Source: Actinomycetes bacterium (lineage in GTDB: Bacteria; Actinomycetota; Actinomycetes; Streptosporangiales; Streptosporangiaceae). From it: DNA of 53,968 nt. The notes below the pieces were generated by a model, which saw nothing but the letters and a program-made list of their open reading frames with translations, did no database searches and was not told where the DNA came from. A program made the position numbers and the translations under genes. Numbering within the stretch: position 1 is the stretch's first letter; each line of letters opens with the position of its first letter. This document shows positions 42,916-50,993 of the stretch, piece by piece. The DNA lies in the NCBI GenBank assembly GCA_021793235.1, contig JAJYTD010000028.1, positions 1-53,968 on the forward strand, read 5' to 3'.

Positions 42916-42934
42916 CTACTACATTGCATCGTAA
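42916..42934. promoter_or_regulatory. BlaI-type operator (one mismatch) upstream of the CHAP riboswitch
   Basis: CTACTACATTGCATCGTAA: TACTA-N7-TCGTA, about 57 bp before the riboswitch. Confidence 0.65.
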
Positions 42935-42989
42935 TCGGTTCGTGATCCACTCCCCGTCCGGGGGGCGCGGGCCGACCGCCGAATCTCAA

Positions 42990-43095
42990 GGCGCAGCAGC
43001 GCCACGGGAGCCGGGGACCCACTGTTCCTGGGGTGAATCCGCCACGCGCGGTAGGGCTGCTCCTGGCCCGAACCCGTCAGCTAACCCGGCAGGCG
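42990..43095 (+). ncRNA. c-di-AMP riboswitch upstream of the CHAP gene
   Basis: Blocks GGGAGCCGGGGACCC, TCCTGGGGTGAATCCGCC, GCGGTAGGGCTGCTCC, GGCCCGAACCCGTCAGC and TAACCCGGCAGGCGG match the ydaO/yuaA aptamer. The ribosome site GAGGAG and ATG 43112 follow directly. Confidence 0.92.
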
Positions 43096-43111
43096 GAGTC
43101 GAGGAGAACCA

Positions 43112-44119
43112 ATGGATCCCGTAGGTGGGAAGCTGCTCGAAGTAGCCAAGGAAGAGCTCGGATACCGCGAGAAAGACGGCGGCTACACGAAGTACGGCGA
43201 CTGGTACGGCAAGACCTACGAGGGCGGTGACGACTACTACGCCACCGCCCCGTGGTGCGACATGTTCCTCGCCTGGGCCGCCAAGAAGACCGGCGTGGAG
43301 GACTGGGCGGGCGAGTTCGCCGCCACCATCCAGCACGCCAACTGGTTCAAGAAGAAGGACGCGTGGGGAACCGAGCCCGAGCCGGGCGCGCTGGTGTTCT
43401 TCGCCTGGTCCGGTTCCAAGGACATCGACGCAATCAGCCATGTCGGCCTGGTGGAAAGCGTCAAGGGCTCGACCCTCCGCACGATCGAGGCGAACACCGA
43501 CGGCGTCTACCTCAAACGGAAGACGCGCGACGTCAGTGACGTCGTCGGCTACGGCTATCCCGGCAAGGTCGAGGTGGCGGGCAGGTCGCTGCCGGGGACC
43601 GAAGGGGAGAAGAACTACGTCCCCAAGCACGTGGCCGCCGAGTCCGGGACCATGCCCGCGCAGGCGACGCGACCCGGAAACGCGGTCACGTCTCAGCAGA
43701 CGAGCACGAAGGCGGCTGACGGGCAGCCGCTGGTCGAGCCCGACGCATTGCTGGGAGGGCTGCTGTCCATCGCGGTCTGCGGCACGGTCGCGCTGGCGGC
43801 GGGCAAGTCGATGGCCGCCCGGGTTCCGGCCGAGGCGCCGATCCGCGTCCGCAAGCGCGGCAAGCACCACAAGCGGCCGGTCGAACTGCCCGCGGACATC
43901 ACACCAACCGTCCTGGACGCGTCCGAGGCCGGAACCGCCGTCATGCCGGCGATCTCAGCCGCCATCGCCGCCGAGGCGGAGGACCGCGAGTTCTGGAGCC
44001 GGGTCTCGCCCCTCGAGGACGATGAGGACCTCGCGTTCTGGGACGCTCTCCATGCCGACCTCCCACCGATCCGCTCGAATACCACTGGCCGCGCGGCAGT
44101 CGGCCATTCTCAGGCATGA
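43112..44119 (+). CDS. CHAP-domain amidase/peptidase with C-terminal membrane segment
   Basis: 335 residues. The CHAP domain is at about 1-150: ATAPWCDMFLAWAAKKTG with the catalytic Cys, GALVFFAWSGSKDIDAISHV with the His, and TIEANTDG with the Asn/Glu. There is no N-terminal signal peptide. A single helix lies at about 218-236 (LLGGLLSIAVCGTVALAAGK), followed by a basic stretch and an acidic tail. If the helix is an anchor, export of the CHAP domain needs a non-classical route or an N-out topology. ATG 43112 with GAGGAG. Controlled by a c-di-AMP riboswitch. Confidence 0.85.
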   Translation: MDPVGGKLLEVAKEELGYREKDGGYTKYGDWYGKTYEGGDDYYATAPWCDMFLAWAAKKTGVEDWAGEFAATIQHANWFKKKDAWGTEPEPGALVFFAWSGSKDIDAISHVGLVESVKGSTLRTIEANTDGVYLKRKTRDVSDVVGYGYPGKVEVAGRSLPGTEGEKNYVPKHVAAESGTMPAQATRPGNAVTSQQTSTKAADGQPLVEPDALLGGLLSIAVCGTVALAAGKSMAARVPAEAPIRVRKRGKHHKRPVELPADITPTVLDASEAGTAVMPAISAAIAAEAEDREFWSRVSPLEDDEDLAFWDALHADLPPIRSNTTGRAAVGHSQA

Positions 44120-44313
44120 ACGAGTCATGACCCTCGGCCGAGTCGGAACCGATTGAGCCGGCCCGCGCCGGGAGGCGTATGTCCTCTCAGGGAGACGCCT
44201 TTGGCCGACCACCGGCCATCCCTCACTACCATGGTCGGAGCAGGAAATGTCCATGTTGGAGGGGTGGCCGGCGGCCATCGGGGTGCCGGATCGGCGCCTT
44301 TACGGAACGGCGG

Positions 44314-44733
44314 GTGGGGCAGCTGAATCGGTCACCTGAACGGTACCGGCGACGCATGGAACTGCCGGTCGGACTGTTCCTGCTGCTCGGCGTGCTGGCG
44401 ATGCACGGCTTCCAAGCGTCGCCCAGCCCGAGCCAGATGACCGGTGTCCCGCTGACAACGATGAGCGGCCAACATGCCCCGCCATCAGCGTCGGTCGTCA
44501 TCCAGCACTCCCCCGGCGAGGATCTCCCTGGCGACCAGCACCACGACCACCCGGGTGGTCAGGTCTGCCTGGCGATGCTGACGGCGATCTCCTTCCTCTG
44601 GGCCCTCGTCGCCCTGACAGTGCGCGAGCCGGTGTTCGTGGCCAGACGGCTGCTGATCCGGGTGCGGATCCTGCTCGTCGGCCGGCCTCCGCCGAGGCCG
44701 TCCCTCCACCGGTTGAGCGTGTTGAGGCTGTAG
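44314..44733 (+). CDS. DUF6153 protein (copy 3)
   Basis: About 139 residues from GTG 44314 (125 from ATG 44356; the start is not settled). Helix 1 is VGLFLLLGVLAMHGF. A Ser/His-rich loop with HSPGEDLPGDQHHDHPGG follows, then helix 2 (LAMLTAISFLWALVALTVRE) and the family tail PRPSLHRLSVLRL. This is the clearest of the three DUF6153 copies. It is followed 70 bp later by a DUF305 lipoprotein, a usual actinobacterial pairing associated with copper. Role unproven. Confidence 0.78.
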   Translation: MGQLNRSPERYRRRMELPVGLFLLLGVLAMHGFQASPSPSQMTGVPLTTMSGQHAPPSASVVIQHSPGEDLPGDQHHDHPGGQVCLAMLTAISFLWALVALTVREPVFVARRLLIRVRILLVGRPPPRPSLHRLSVLRL

Positions 44734-44803
44734 CACGTCACCGGCGCCTTCGCGGCGCCGGGCTCCCTGACGTCACAGAACTCGACACGGAAGGTTCACC
44801 AAC

Positions 44804-45424
44804 ATGAAACATGCACTCACATTCGTCGCCGTCCCCGCCCTGGCGATCAGCTTGGCCGCCTGCGGCGACAACGACTCCGGCGATGCCAAGGCTCCGATGC
44901 CCGGTCACTCGATGTCGGCGAGCGCTTCGCCGTCCGACGGCGGCTCGCAGGCTCAGCACAACGAACAGGACGTCATGTTCGCGCAGATGATGATCCCGCA
45001 CCACCGCCAGGCGATCGAGATGGCCGATCTCGCCGCCACCCGCGCCGCGTCCCCCGAGGTGAAGCAGCTCGCCGCGGAGATCAAGAAGGCGCAGGACCCG
45101 GAGATCAAGCAACTGTCCGCGTGGCTGACCACTTGGGGAGCGTCGGTGCCCTCACCCGGGGCGGGCGGCATGGGGCACATGGAGCACGGCGGCATGGGCG
45201 GCATGATGACCGAGGAGGAGATGGAGGAGCTCAAGGGGGCCAAGGGCGCGTCCTTCGACAAGGCGTTCCTGGAGATGATGATCAAGCATCACGAGGGCGC
45301 CGTGGCGATGGCCAAGACCGAGCAGACTTCCGGGCAGTTCCCCGGGGCCAAGAAGATGGCCGGGGACATCGTGGCCTCACAGTCCGCCGAGATCACCAAG
45401 ATGCGAAACCTGCTCAAGCAGTAG
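44804..45424 (+). CDS. DUF305 lipoprotein
   Basis: 206 residues. Lipoprotein signal (VPALAISLAACGDN). The DUF305 domain repeats a His-His four-helix motif: FAQMMIPHHRQAIEMADLA near 65 and FLEMMIKHHEGAVAMAKTEQ near 155. A Met/His-rich hinge (GGMGHMEHGGMGGMM) lies between. The ferritin-like fold and Met/His residues suggest extracytoplasmic metal, probably copper, binding. ATG 44804 has a purine-rich GGAAGG upstream. Confidence 0.92.
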   Translation: MKHALTFVAVPALAISLAACGDNDSGDAKAPMPGHSMSASASPSDGGSQAQHNEQDVMFAQMMIPHHRQAIEMADLAATRAASPEVKQLAAEIKKAQDPEIKQLSAWLTTWGASVPSPGAGGMGHMEHGGMGGMMTEEEMEELKGAKGASFDKAFLEMMIKHHEGAVAMAKTEQTSGQFPGAKKMAGDIVASQSAEITKMRNLLKQ

Positions 45425-45438
45425 GAACTCTGCAGTCA

Positions 45439-45469
45439 CGGCGGGCGGGGCCGCCGGCCCCGCCCGCCG
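45439..45469. terminator. Bidirectional hairpin terminator
   Basis: CGGCGGGCGGGGC (45439-45451) pairs perfectly with GCCCCGCCCGCCG (45457-45469) over a 5-nt loop, between the convergent DUF305 and MFS genes. Confidence 0.85.
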
Positions 45470-45558
45470 GGTCGGCAAGAGCACGTCGTTGCCGGGCGGC
45501 GTCCTTCGCGCAGCAAGCGGGCGCTCGGTCTCCCGGACGCCCGCTTGGCGGGCTGTTC

Positions 45559-46929
45559 TCAGTGGTGGTGGGTCAGCTGGACGGGACGTTCCTCGACCGG
45601 CTGCGGCGCGATGACTTTGTCCATCCAGATCGAGGCGAGAGCCAGGGCGAAGCCCGTGCCTGCGATGATGCCGCCGACCCAGTTGACGGAGGTGACGCCC
45701 AGGCCGCCGTCGATGGCCGCGCCGCCGAGCCAGATCCCGAGGGCGGAACCGAGGGTGAAGGCGGAGATGTTGGCGGCCGAGGCGATGTCGGGGGCGTCGC
45801 CCGCCTTCTGCATCACCCGCAGCTGCAGGGGTGCGACCACGGAGAACGCCGCGATGCCGTAGGCGACGATTCCGATGACCGCGGTGACCGGGTGCTGGAT
45901 GAGCAGGGTCATGGCGAACAGCACCACGGCCAGGGCTCCGACCGAGCCGGCCAAGGCCATGGGCAGGTTGCGGTCGGCCAGCTTGCCGCCGAGCTGGTTG
46001 CCGATGAACAGGCCGACGCCGAACAGCAGGAACAGCGGCGTCACCCACTCACCGGCGACGCCGGTGGCCTGCGTCAGCTGCGGTGCGAGGTACACATAGC
46101 TGGTGAACACGCCACCGTAGCCCAGAAGCGTCGTCAGCAGGCCGATCAGGACCGCGGGTCGGCGTAGTGCGCTGAGCTGTGCCTTCAGGGGGGCGGTACC
46201 GCCTGCCCCCATGTGCATTCTGGCGTGTGCGTCCAGCTCCGCACCGTCGTCGGCCGGGTGCGGGTGATCGGTGCTCACATGGGAGGCGCCGTGATCCGGA
46301 GCCTGTGCGGTGTCGTGGACGTGTGCGCTGGTGTGGTCTTGGTCGGTGGAGATCTGCCGTGCCCTTTCTCGGCCCAGACCGCGCGGGATCAGCAGGAGCA
46401 GGCCCAGCAGGGCGACCGCGCCGAAGATGACGAGGGTGCCGAAGGTGGCCCGCCAGCCGAGTGCCTTGCCGACCGCGGCCCCGATCGGCGCGCCCAAGAT
46501 TGTGGCGGCGGTCGATCCGGCGAAGACGGTGGCGATCGCGCGCCCCTTCATCTTCGCCGCCACCAGTTCCGCGGCGAAGACCGCGGCGATGCCGAAGAAC
46601 GCGCCGTGCGCCAGGGCGGCGACGATGCGGCCGGTCATGATCCAGCCGTAGGTGGGGCCGAACAGGGAGATGGCGTTGCCCGCCAGGAAGATTCCGGCCG
46701 AGCTCAGCAGCATGAATCGGCGTGAGGCCTTGCTGCCGATCGCCGTGAACAACGGGGCGCCGATCGCGACCCCGATCGCGTAGGCGCTTTCGAACAGGCC
46801 CACGGCGCCGATGCTGACGTCGAGCGCGTCGGCGATTTCTTCCACCACGCCGGCGACGACGAACTCGTCGGCGCCCATGGCGAAGGCCGCTATGACCAGG
46901 GCCCAGATGGCCAGGGGCATTTTTCTCAT
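45559..46929 (-). CDS. DHA1-type MFS transporter with a His-rich cytoplasmic loop
   Basis: 456 residues, 12 helices. MGADEFVVAGVVEEIADALD, TAIGSKASRRFMLL and the ALAHGAFFGIAAVFAAELVA region are typical of the AraJ/YdhP-like DHA1 group. The central loop at about 210-265 is unusual for its His content (DQDHTSAHVHDTAQAPDHG, HVSTDHPHPADD) and suggests metal binding. ATG 46929 is preferred over TTG 46938 because AGAGGAG is well spaced from it. Position between the DUF305 gene and the CsoR-box gene suggests metal or metal-complex export. Confidence 0.85.
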   Translation of the reverse strand: MRKMPLAIWALVIAAFAMGADEFVVAGVVEEIADALDVSIGAVGLFESAYAIGVAIGAPLFTAIGSKASRRFMLLSSAGIFLAGNAISLFGPTYGWIMTGRIVAALAHGAFFGIAAVFAAELVAAKMKGRAIATVFAGSTAATILGAPIGAAVGKALGWRATFGTLVIFGAVALLGLLLLIPRGLGRERARQISTDQDHTSAHVHDTAQAPDHGASHVSTDHPHPADDGAELDAHARMHMGAGGTAPLKAQLSALRRPAVLIGLLTTLLGYGGVFTSYVYLAPQLTQATGVAGEWVTPLFLLFGVGLFIGNQLGGKLADRNLPMALAGSVGALAVVLFAMTLLIQHPVTAVIGIVAYGIAAFSVVAPLQLRVMQKAGDAPDIASAANISAFTLGSALGIWLGGAAIDGGLGVTSVNWVGGIIAGTGFALALASIWMDKVIAPQPVEERPVQLTHHH

Positions 46930-47063
46930 CTCGAACAACTCCTCTGAAGAACTAGAAAGGGCGTAAGGGTGGTTTGTCGTGGGCTGTACAGCGACAGCGA
47001 TGCATGTCGTGCCTCCTGGAAGGCGTCTTGGAGCGCCTGGGCTAATGCGGACCGAGCCGGTTA

Positions 47064-47876
47064 TCAGCGGGTCTGCGCCCGCGGTCGGGCATCGACCGTG
47101 AATGCGGCCGTACGGACGGTGCCGCCGTGTTTGAAGTCGAGGAACATCCGGTAGGTGCCCGGGCCGGGGACGGCGGCGTGGAAGGTGATGTCCGGGCCCG
47201 GCTCAGTCACCCCGTCGCCCGGCTCTCCGTCGGGGTGGACGTGGACGTAGGCCAGGTCACCGGCGCGCAGCACCACCAGGTGGCCGTAGGCGGCGAGGTA
47301 GGGCTGTAGATCGGTGACCGGGGATCCGTCCTTGCTCACGGTCAGGGTGAGGTTCCGTCCTTCACCTGGGACGAGGTCGCCGGTCAGCTCGACCTCATAA
47401 CCGTCGATGGCGAATGAACGCTCGGGTTCCGGTGTCGGGCTCGGCTCGTACGGGCCGCGCACGGCCAGGTCGGCGCCGAGAGTGAGCGTACGGCCGAGAG
47501 CTTGCGGCGCGATATCGGTGAAGATGCGGTACGCCCCCGCCTCAGGGAGGTTCAGCCTTACTGACCAGGTGCCTTCAGCGTCTCGTTCCGGGTGGACGTG
47601 CCAGAAGTCCGTCAGCTCCCGCCGCACGACGATCAAGTGGAGTTCACGATCGTGGATCGGGGCATAGGACGTGACCGGCCGCCCGTCCGGCCCCAGGATC
47701 CGGAAGCGGATCTCGATCTGCCCGCGCTCGATGATCGCATTCGCCGGTTCGAGCGTGTAACCGTCCTGGGAGATCTGCAGTCCGCCGGGGACGCCTCCCG
47801 CCTCGTGGCCTCCGTGGTCGCCGTGCCCCTGCGCGGCGTGCGAGTCGTTTCCGCTGTGGGTCGTGACCTCGTTCAT
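47064..47876 (-). CDS. His-rich protein in a CsoR-type regulated unit
   Basis: 270 residues. A His-rich N-terminus (SHAAQGHGDHGGHEAGG) is followed by two beta-sandwich-like repeats (ELHLIVVRRELTDFWHVHPE near 85; HLVVLRAGDLAYVHVHPDGE near 205). The HVHP motif recurs in both. I know such proteins from actinobacterial copper operons but have no firm family name. No signal peptide is visible. ATG 47876 follows CAGGAGG. A perfect CsoR-type operator lies about 45 bp upstream. Whether it co-transcribes with the MFS gene (135 bp gap) is unclear. Confidence 0.72.
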   Translation of the reverse strand: MNEVTTHSGNDSHAAQGHGDHGGHEAGGVPGGLQISQDGYTLEPANAIIERGQIEIRFRILGPDGRPVTSYAPIHDRELHLIVVRRELTDFWHVHPERDAEGTWSVRLNLPEAGAYRIFTDIAPQALGRTLTLGADLAVRGPYEPSPTPEPERSFAIDGYEVELTGDLVPGEGRNLTLTVSKDGSPVTDLQPYLAAYGHLVVLRAGDLAYVHVHPDGEPGDGVTEPGPDITFHAAVPGPGTYRMFLDFKHGGTVRTAAFTVDARPRAQTR

Positions 47877-47922
47877 GTTCGTCGCCTCCTGATACCTAGA
47901 TCGTCTTCTGGACTCAGGCAAC

Positions 47923-47941
47923 TATACCCCTGGGGGGTATA
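47923..47941. promoter_or_regulatory. CsoR-type copper operator
   Basis: TATACCCCTGGGGGGTATA: perfect 8-bp arms TATACCCC/GGGGTATA with a 3-bp spacer. This is the established form of CsoR boxes. No csoR gene is in the window. Confidence 0.85.
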
Positions 47942-48085
47942 TTCCCTCTCGGTCGATTTTTCCGGCGCAGGAATCGCCACCGAACAGCCCTCAGCCACGC
48001 CCCACCTGCCCGCCGCCCCTTGACCGTCTTTGAGAACAGGGTCTCCGGCCAGGAAGGACGCGCGTCGCTTCCCGCCAGTTGGGCG

Positions 48086-48742
48086 TCAGGATGCCGGCTT
48101 GTTGAGGCCGTTCTCGTAGGCGAAGATCACGGCCTGGACGCGGTCGCGAAGGCGGAGCTTCATCAGCACTCGTTTCACGTGGGTCCGGATCGTCGACTCC
48201 TCGACGACGAGCGCTGCGGCGATTTCACGGTTGGTAAGGCCGCGTGCAATGAGCGTGAGGACCTCTCGCTCACGCGGCGTGAGCTCGGCCAGCGCGGCCT
48301 GGTCGTTGAGGTCGGGGGTGGGCTGCTGGGCCATGCGGTCGATGACGCGCCGGGTCACCGACGGTGAGAGCAGGGAATCACCGGAGGCGATCGTGTGCAC
48401 CGCCGCGATCAAGTCCTCGGGGCGTGTGCGTTTGAGCAGGAAGCCGGACGCGCCGGCGCGCAGTGCACTGAAGATGTAGTCGTCTTGTTCGAACGTCGTC
48501 AGGATCAGCACGCGCGATTGTGGGGCCGCTTGGGACAGCGCTCGGGTGGCTGTTATCCCGTCGAGGTCGGGCATGCGAATGTCCATCAGCACGACGTCCG
48601 GTGAGAGCCGGCGCGTGCGATCGACGGCTTCACGCCCGGTGCCGGCCTGGCCGATGATTTCGATCGTGGGGTCGTTGGAGAGCAGTTCGACGAGCCCGGC
48701 GCGCATGAGGTCGTCGTCATCGGCGATCAGCACCCGCGTCAC
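48086..48742 (-). CDS. NarL/FixJ-type response regulator
   Basis: 218 residues. Receiver domain 1-120: VLIADDDDLMRAGL acidic pair, LMDIRMPDLDGITATRAL with the phospho-Asp, and FLLKRTRPEDLI with the conserved Lys. The LuxR-type DNA-binding domain is at 150-212 (LTPREREVLTLIARGLTNRE, IAAALVVEESTIRTHVKRVL). GTG 48742 overlaps the kinase stop by 4 bp. Targets unknown. Confidence 0.95.
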   Translation of the reverse strand: MTRVLIADDDDLMRAGLVELLSNDPTIEIIGQAGTGREAVDRTRRLSPDVVLMDIRMPDLDGITATRALSQAAPQSRVLILTTFEQDDYIFSALRAGASGFLLKRTRPEDLIAAVHTIASGDSLLSPSVTRRVIDRMAQQPTPDLNDQAALAELTPREREVLTLIARGLTNREIAAALVVEESTIRTHVKRVLMKLRLRDRVQAVIFAYENGLNKPAS

Positions 48743-49905
48743 CGGTCGTGACCGCCGTAAGGAATCCTGGCCCGGACGCGAAACGCGCTGTTGATGCGCT
48801 CGGCGTCCAGGTGGCCGCCGAGCGCTGCAGTGCGCTCACGCATTCCGATCAGCCCGTGGCCCCCGCTCGACCGCGGCACGTCCTCGGCGGGCGCCGCGTT
48901 GGTGACGGTCAGTTGAAGCGCCACGTCGCGGAACGCCAGCTCGATCCGGGCGCCGCCCGTCCCGTGGCGCGACGCATTCGTCAGCGCTTCCTGCAGGATC
49001 CGGTAGGCGGCCTGGTCGGCGGCGCCCGCCAGCGGTCGCGGTGTCCCGGAACTGTTGAGCGTGACATCGAGCCCTGCCGCCACGTGGTGTGCGACCAACG
49101 TGTCGAGCGAGGCGAGGCCGGGTGGAGCTTCCACGATCGCGCTCGTTGCGTCGTCCTCACGCAGGGTGGCGACCATGTGGTCGATCTCCTCGACCGTCCG
49201 CCGTGCCAGCTCCTCGATCGCCTCCAACGCGACACGCGAGCGTTCAGGATCCCGATCGTGGCCCAGCCGGGCCGCACCGGCGCGGACGGCTATCACGCTG
49301 ATCGCATGTCCGGCCGAGTCGTGCAGATCGCGGGCGATCCGGGTGCGCTCCTCGGCGGCGGCGAGCAGGCGTTCGCGTTCGGCCTCGCGTTCGGCACGCG
49401 CAGCGCGCTCTCGAAGAGCGGCCACCTGCTCCCGCCGCAGGCGTGTGCGCTCACCGGCGAACCAGGCCACGGCCCATGCGGCAAGGGTGGGCAGGCACTC
49501 AATCCCGGGCGAGGTCCCCCGTACCGCTGCGGTCACACCCAGGTATGCCACAAGGAGCCCGGCCACGGTGACGACGATGCGCCATGTCCGCGGGCTGCGC
49601 CGCCCCCGGCTCGCGGCGAACAGGTAGAGGGCCACCGCGGGGCCGAGCAAAGGCACGAACGAATGATCGAGACCCACCAGCAGCACGCTCACCGCGGTGG
49701 TCACCACGAAAACCCCGAACGGGAACCGCCGCCAAACGAGGAGCGGAGCCGCCGAGCATCCGGCCAGCCCGATCCCGATCACATCGAGGTTCTCCGATCC
49801 CGTGTGCGAGGGACGGATGCCCGGCCCCAGACCCGAAGCTCGTCCGGGACGATGTCCTTCAACAACCGCTTCGCCGTGTGCTCGGCCTCGATTCTCACTC
49901 CCCAC
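48739..49905 (-). CDS. NarL-type sensor histidine kinase, N-terminus possibly frameshifted
   Basis: Up to 388 residues. Membrane helices lie at about 40-145, with a HisKA_3 domain at about 185-255 (RTRIARDLHDSAGHAISVIA, with the phospho-His). The HATPase domain is at about 290-385 (RILQEALTNASRHGTGGARI, GGHGLIGMRERTAALGG). The first 40 residues in this frame are non-membrane and look like out-of-frame reading. Another frame from GTG 49898, with GGAGG in front, gives RIEAEHTAKRLLKDIVPDEL, a more natural kinase start. A frameshift near 49800-49850 is therefore possible. Confidence 0.82.
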   Translation of the reverse strand: MGSENRGRAHGEAVVEGHRPGRASGLGPGIRPSHTGSENLDVIGIGLAGCSAAPLLVWRRFPFGVFVVTTAVSVLLVGLDHSFVPLLGPAVALYLFAASRGRRSPRTWRIVVTVAGLLVAYLGVTAAVRGTSPGIECLPTLAAWAVAWFAGERTRLRREQVAALRERAARAEREAERERLLAAAEERTRIARDLHDSAGHAISVIAVRAGAARLGHDRDPERSRVALEAIEELARRTVEEIDHMVATLREDDATSAIVEAPPGLASLDTLVAHHVAAGLDVTLNSSGTPRPLAGAADQAAYRILQEALTNASRHGTGGARIELAFRDVALQLTVTNAAPAEDVPRSSGGHGLIGMRERTAALGGHLDAERINSAFRVRARIPYGGHDR

Positions 49906-50168
49906 CTCCAGCCACAGAGAGTAGCGATACGGAGCGGGAGAGTTACATGACCTTGCGGGTGAGAGTTTCGCGCCAATGAGCGAAAGTCACCACCGACCAC
50001 GTCATCCACCCTGATCCACTACGCCACAGAGATCCGATGCTCCGAACCACCAGGCGGCGACCTCCCAAAGTTGATCACTTGTCGGCATCGTGGGTTTCGC
50101 TCACCCCGCCGACCTGCGAACTCTCAGTTTCATCGTGGCCAGCCAACAACGACCGACCGGGAGCCAAG
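49906..50168. other. Intergenic region containing a block repeated near 51.97 kb
   Basis: GCCAATGAGCGAAAGTCACC at about 49972-49991 recurs with two changes at about 51968-51987. Each copy is about 198 bp before one of the two paralogous genes. Confidence 0.5.
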
Positions 50169-50921
50169 ATGACGAGCACCTCCGTACCGACCTGCAACCG
50201 CTGCAACCAGATGAACCGCCGCGATGTCACCCAGCGGCGTCTCCCACGAATCAGCACCTCAGGGACTGGAGCCTTCGGATTCCGGTCCTTGCCGAGGAGG
50301 ATCCGAGCCCGCTTGCGCAGCGTCTTCAGGAGCAATCACGACCAGCCTCAGCCTCGTCGGCCGTCCTACGACGCGAACACCGGCCCACGGCCCCTCGCCC
50401 ACGCCTTCGGAGGGCCGGAGGGAGCCGGGCTCATAGGGCCAGGCGCAGACGGTCTCCTCCGGGCCGCATTCACCGAAGCGCTCACCGACGTCACCAGCGC
50501 CACGCAGGTCGTCACGACGAAGGCCGATCTCGACCGCCTATTCGCCGGCGCCTTCGACGAACCCTTGATCGACAGCTTCGCCCCACGCCTGCACGCGGCA
50601 GAGACCCTCGAAGACGCCATCGAGAACATCGAGTTGGAGCACTGCATCTCCACCGCAATCGATACTAACGACGACTCGTCTACCGAGAGCCCGATCTATG
50701 TGTGGTTCGCAACTCCTGGGCCGGACGCCGACGTCGTCCACGAGACCCTGCAGGGCTGGCACGGAACCAACCTCATCGCCATAATGTCGGGCGCATGGCC
50801 CTACGGCCCCACGCACTTCATCGACACTGACGGCCCCCGACGCCTGCCCGACCACAACTTGAACCTGCTCCCCCGCGACCAGGCAATCGCCAAGCTTCGT
50901 GCCCTCGGTTCACAACGGTGA
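50169..50921 (+). CDS. Hypothetical protein, paralog 1 of a tandem pair
   Basis: 250 residues, no family recognised. The N-terminus has CNRCNQMNRRDV (CxxC, possibly a small zinc site) and a basic stretch. The middle region (GADGLLRAAFTEALTDVTSA, DLDRLFAGAFDEP, RLHAAETLEDAIENIELE) matches the product of 52169-52729, whereas the C-terminal 70 residues (FIDTDGPRRLPDHNLN) are unique. No membrane segment. ATG 50169 follows GGGAGCC. Isolated from other intact genes. Confidence 0.55.
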   Translation: MTSTSVPTCNRCNQMNRRDVTQRRLPRISTSGTGAFGFRSLPRRIRARLRSVFRSNHDQPQPRRPSYDANTGPRPLAHAFGGPEGAGLIGPGADGLLRAAFTEALTDVTSATQVVTTKADLDRLFAGAFDEPLIDSFAPRLHAAETLEDAIENIELEHCISTAIDTNDDSSTESPIYVWFATPGPDADVVHETLQGWHGTNLIAIMSGAWPYGPTHFIDTDGPRRLPDHNLNLLPRDQAIAKLRALGSQR

Positions 50922-50993
50922 AGCGCAGCAGGTTCTGTGTCGGCCAGGCTCGTCCGGCCTGGCCGACAGCCTTCTTCGATGAACGTCCGAACG

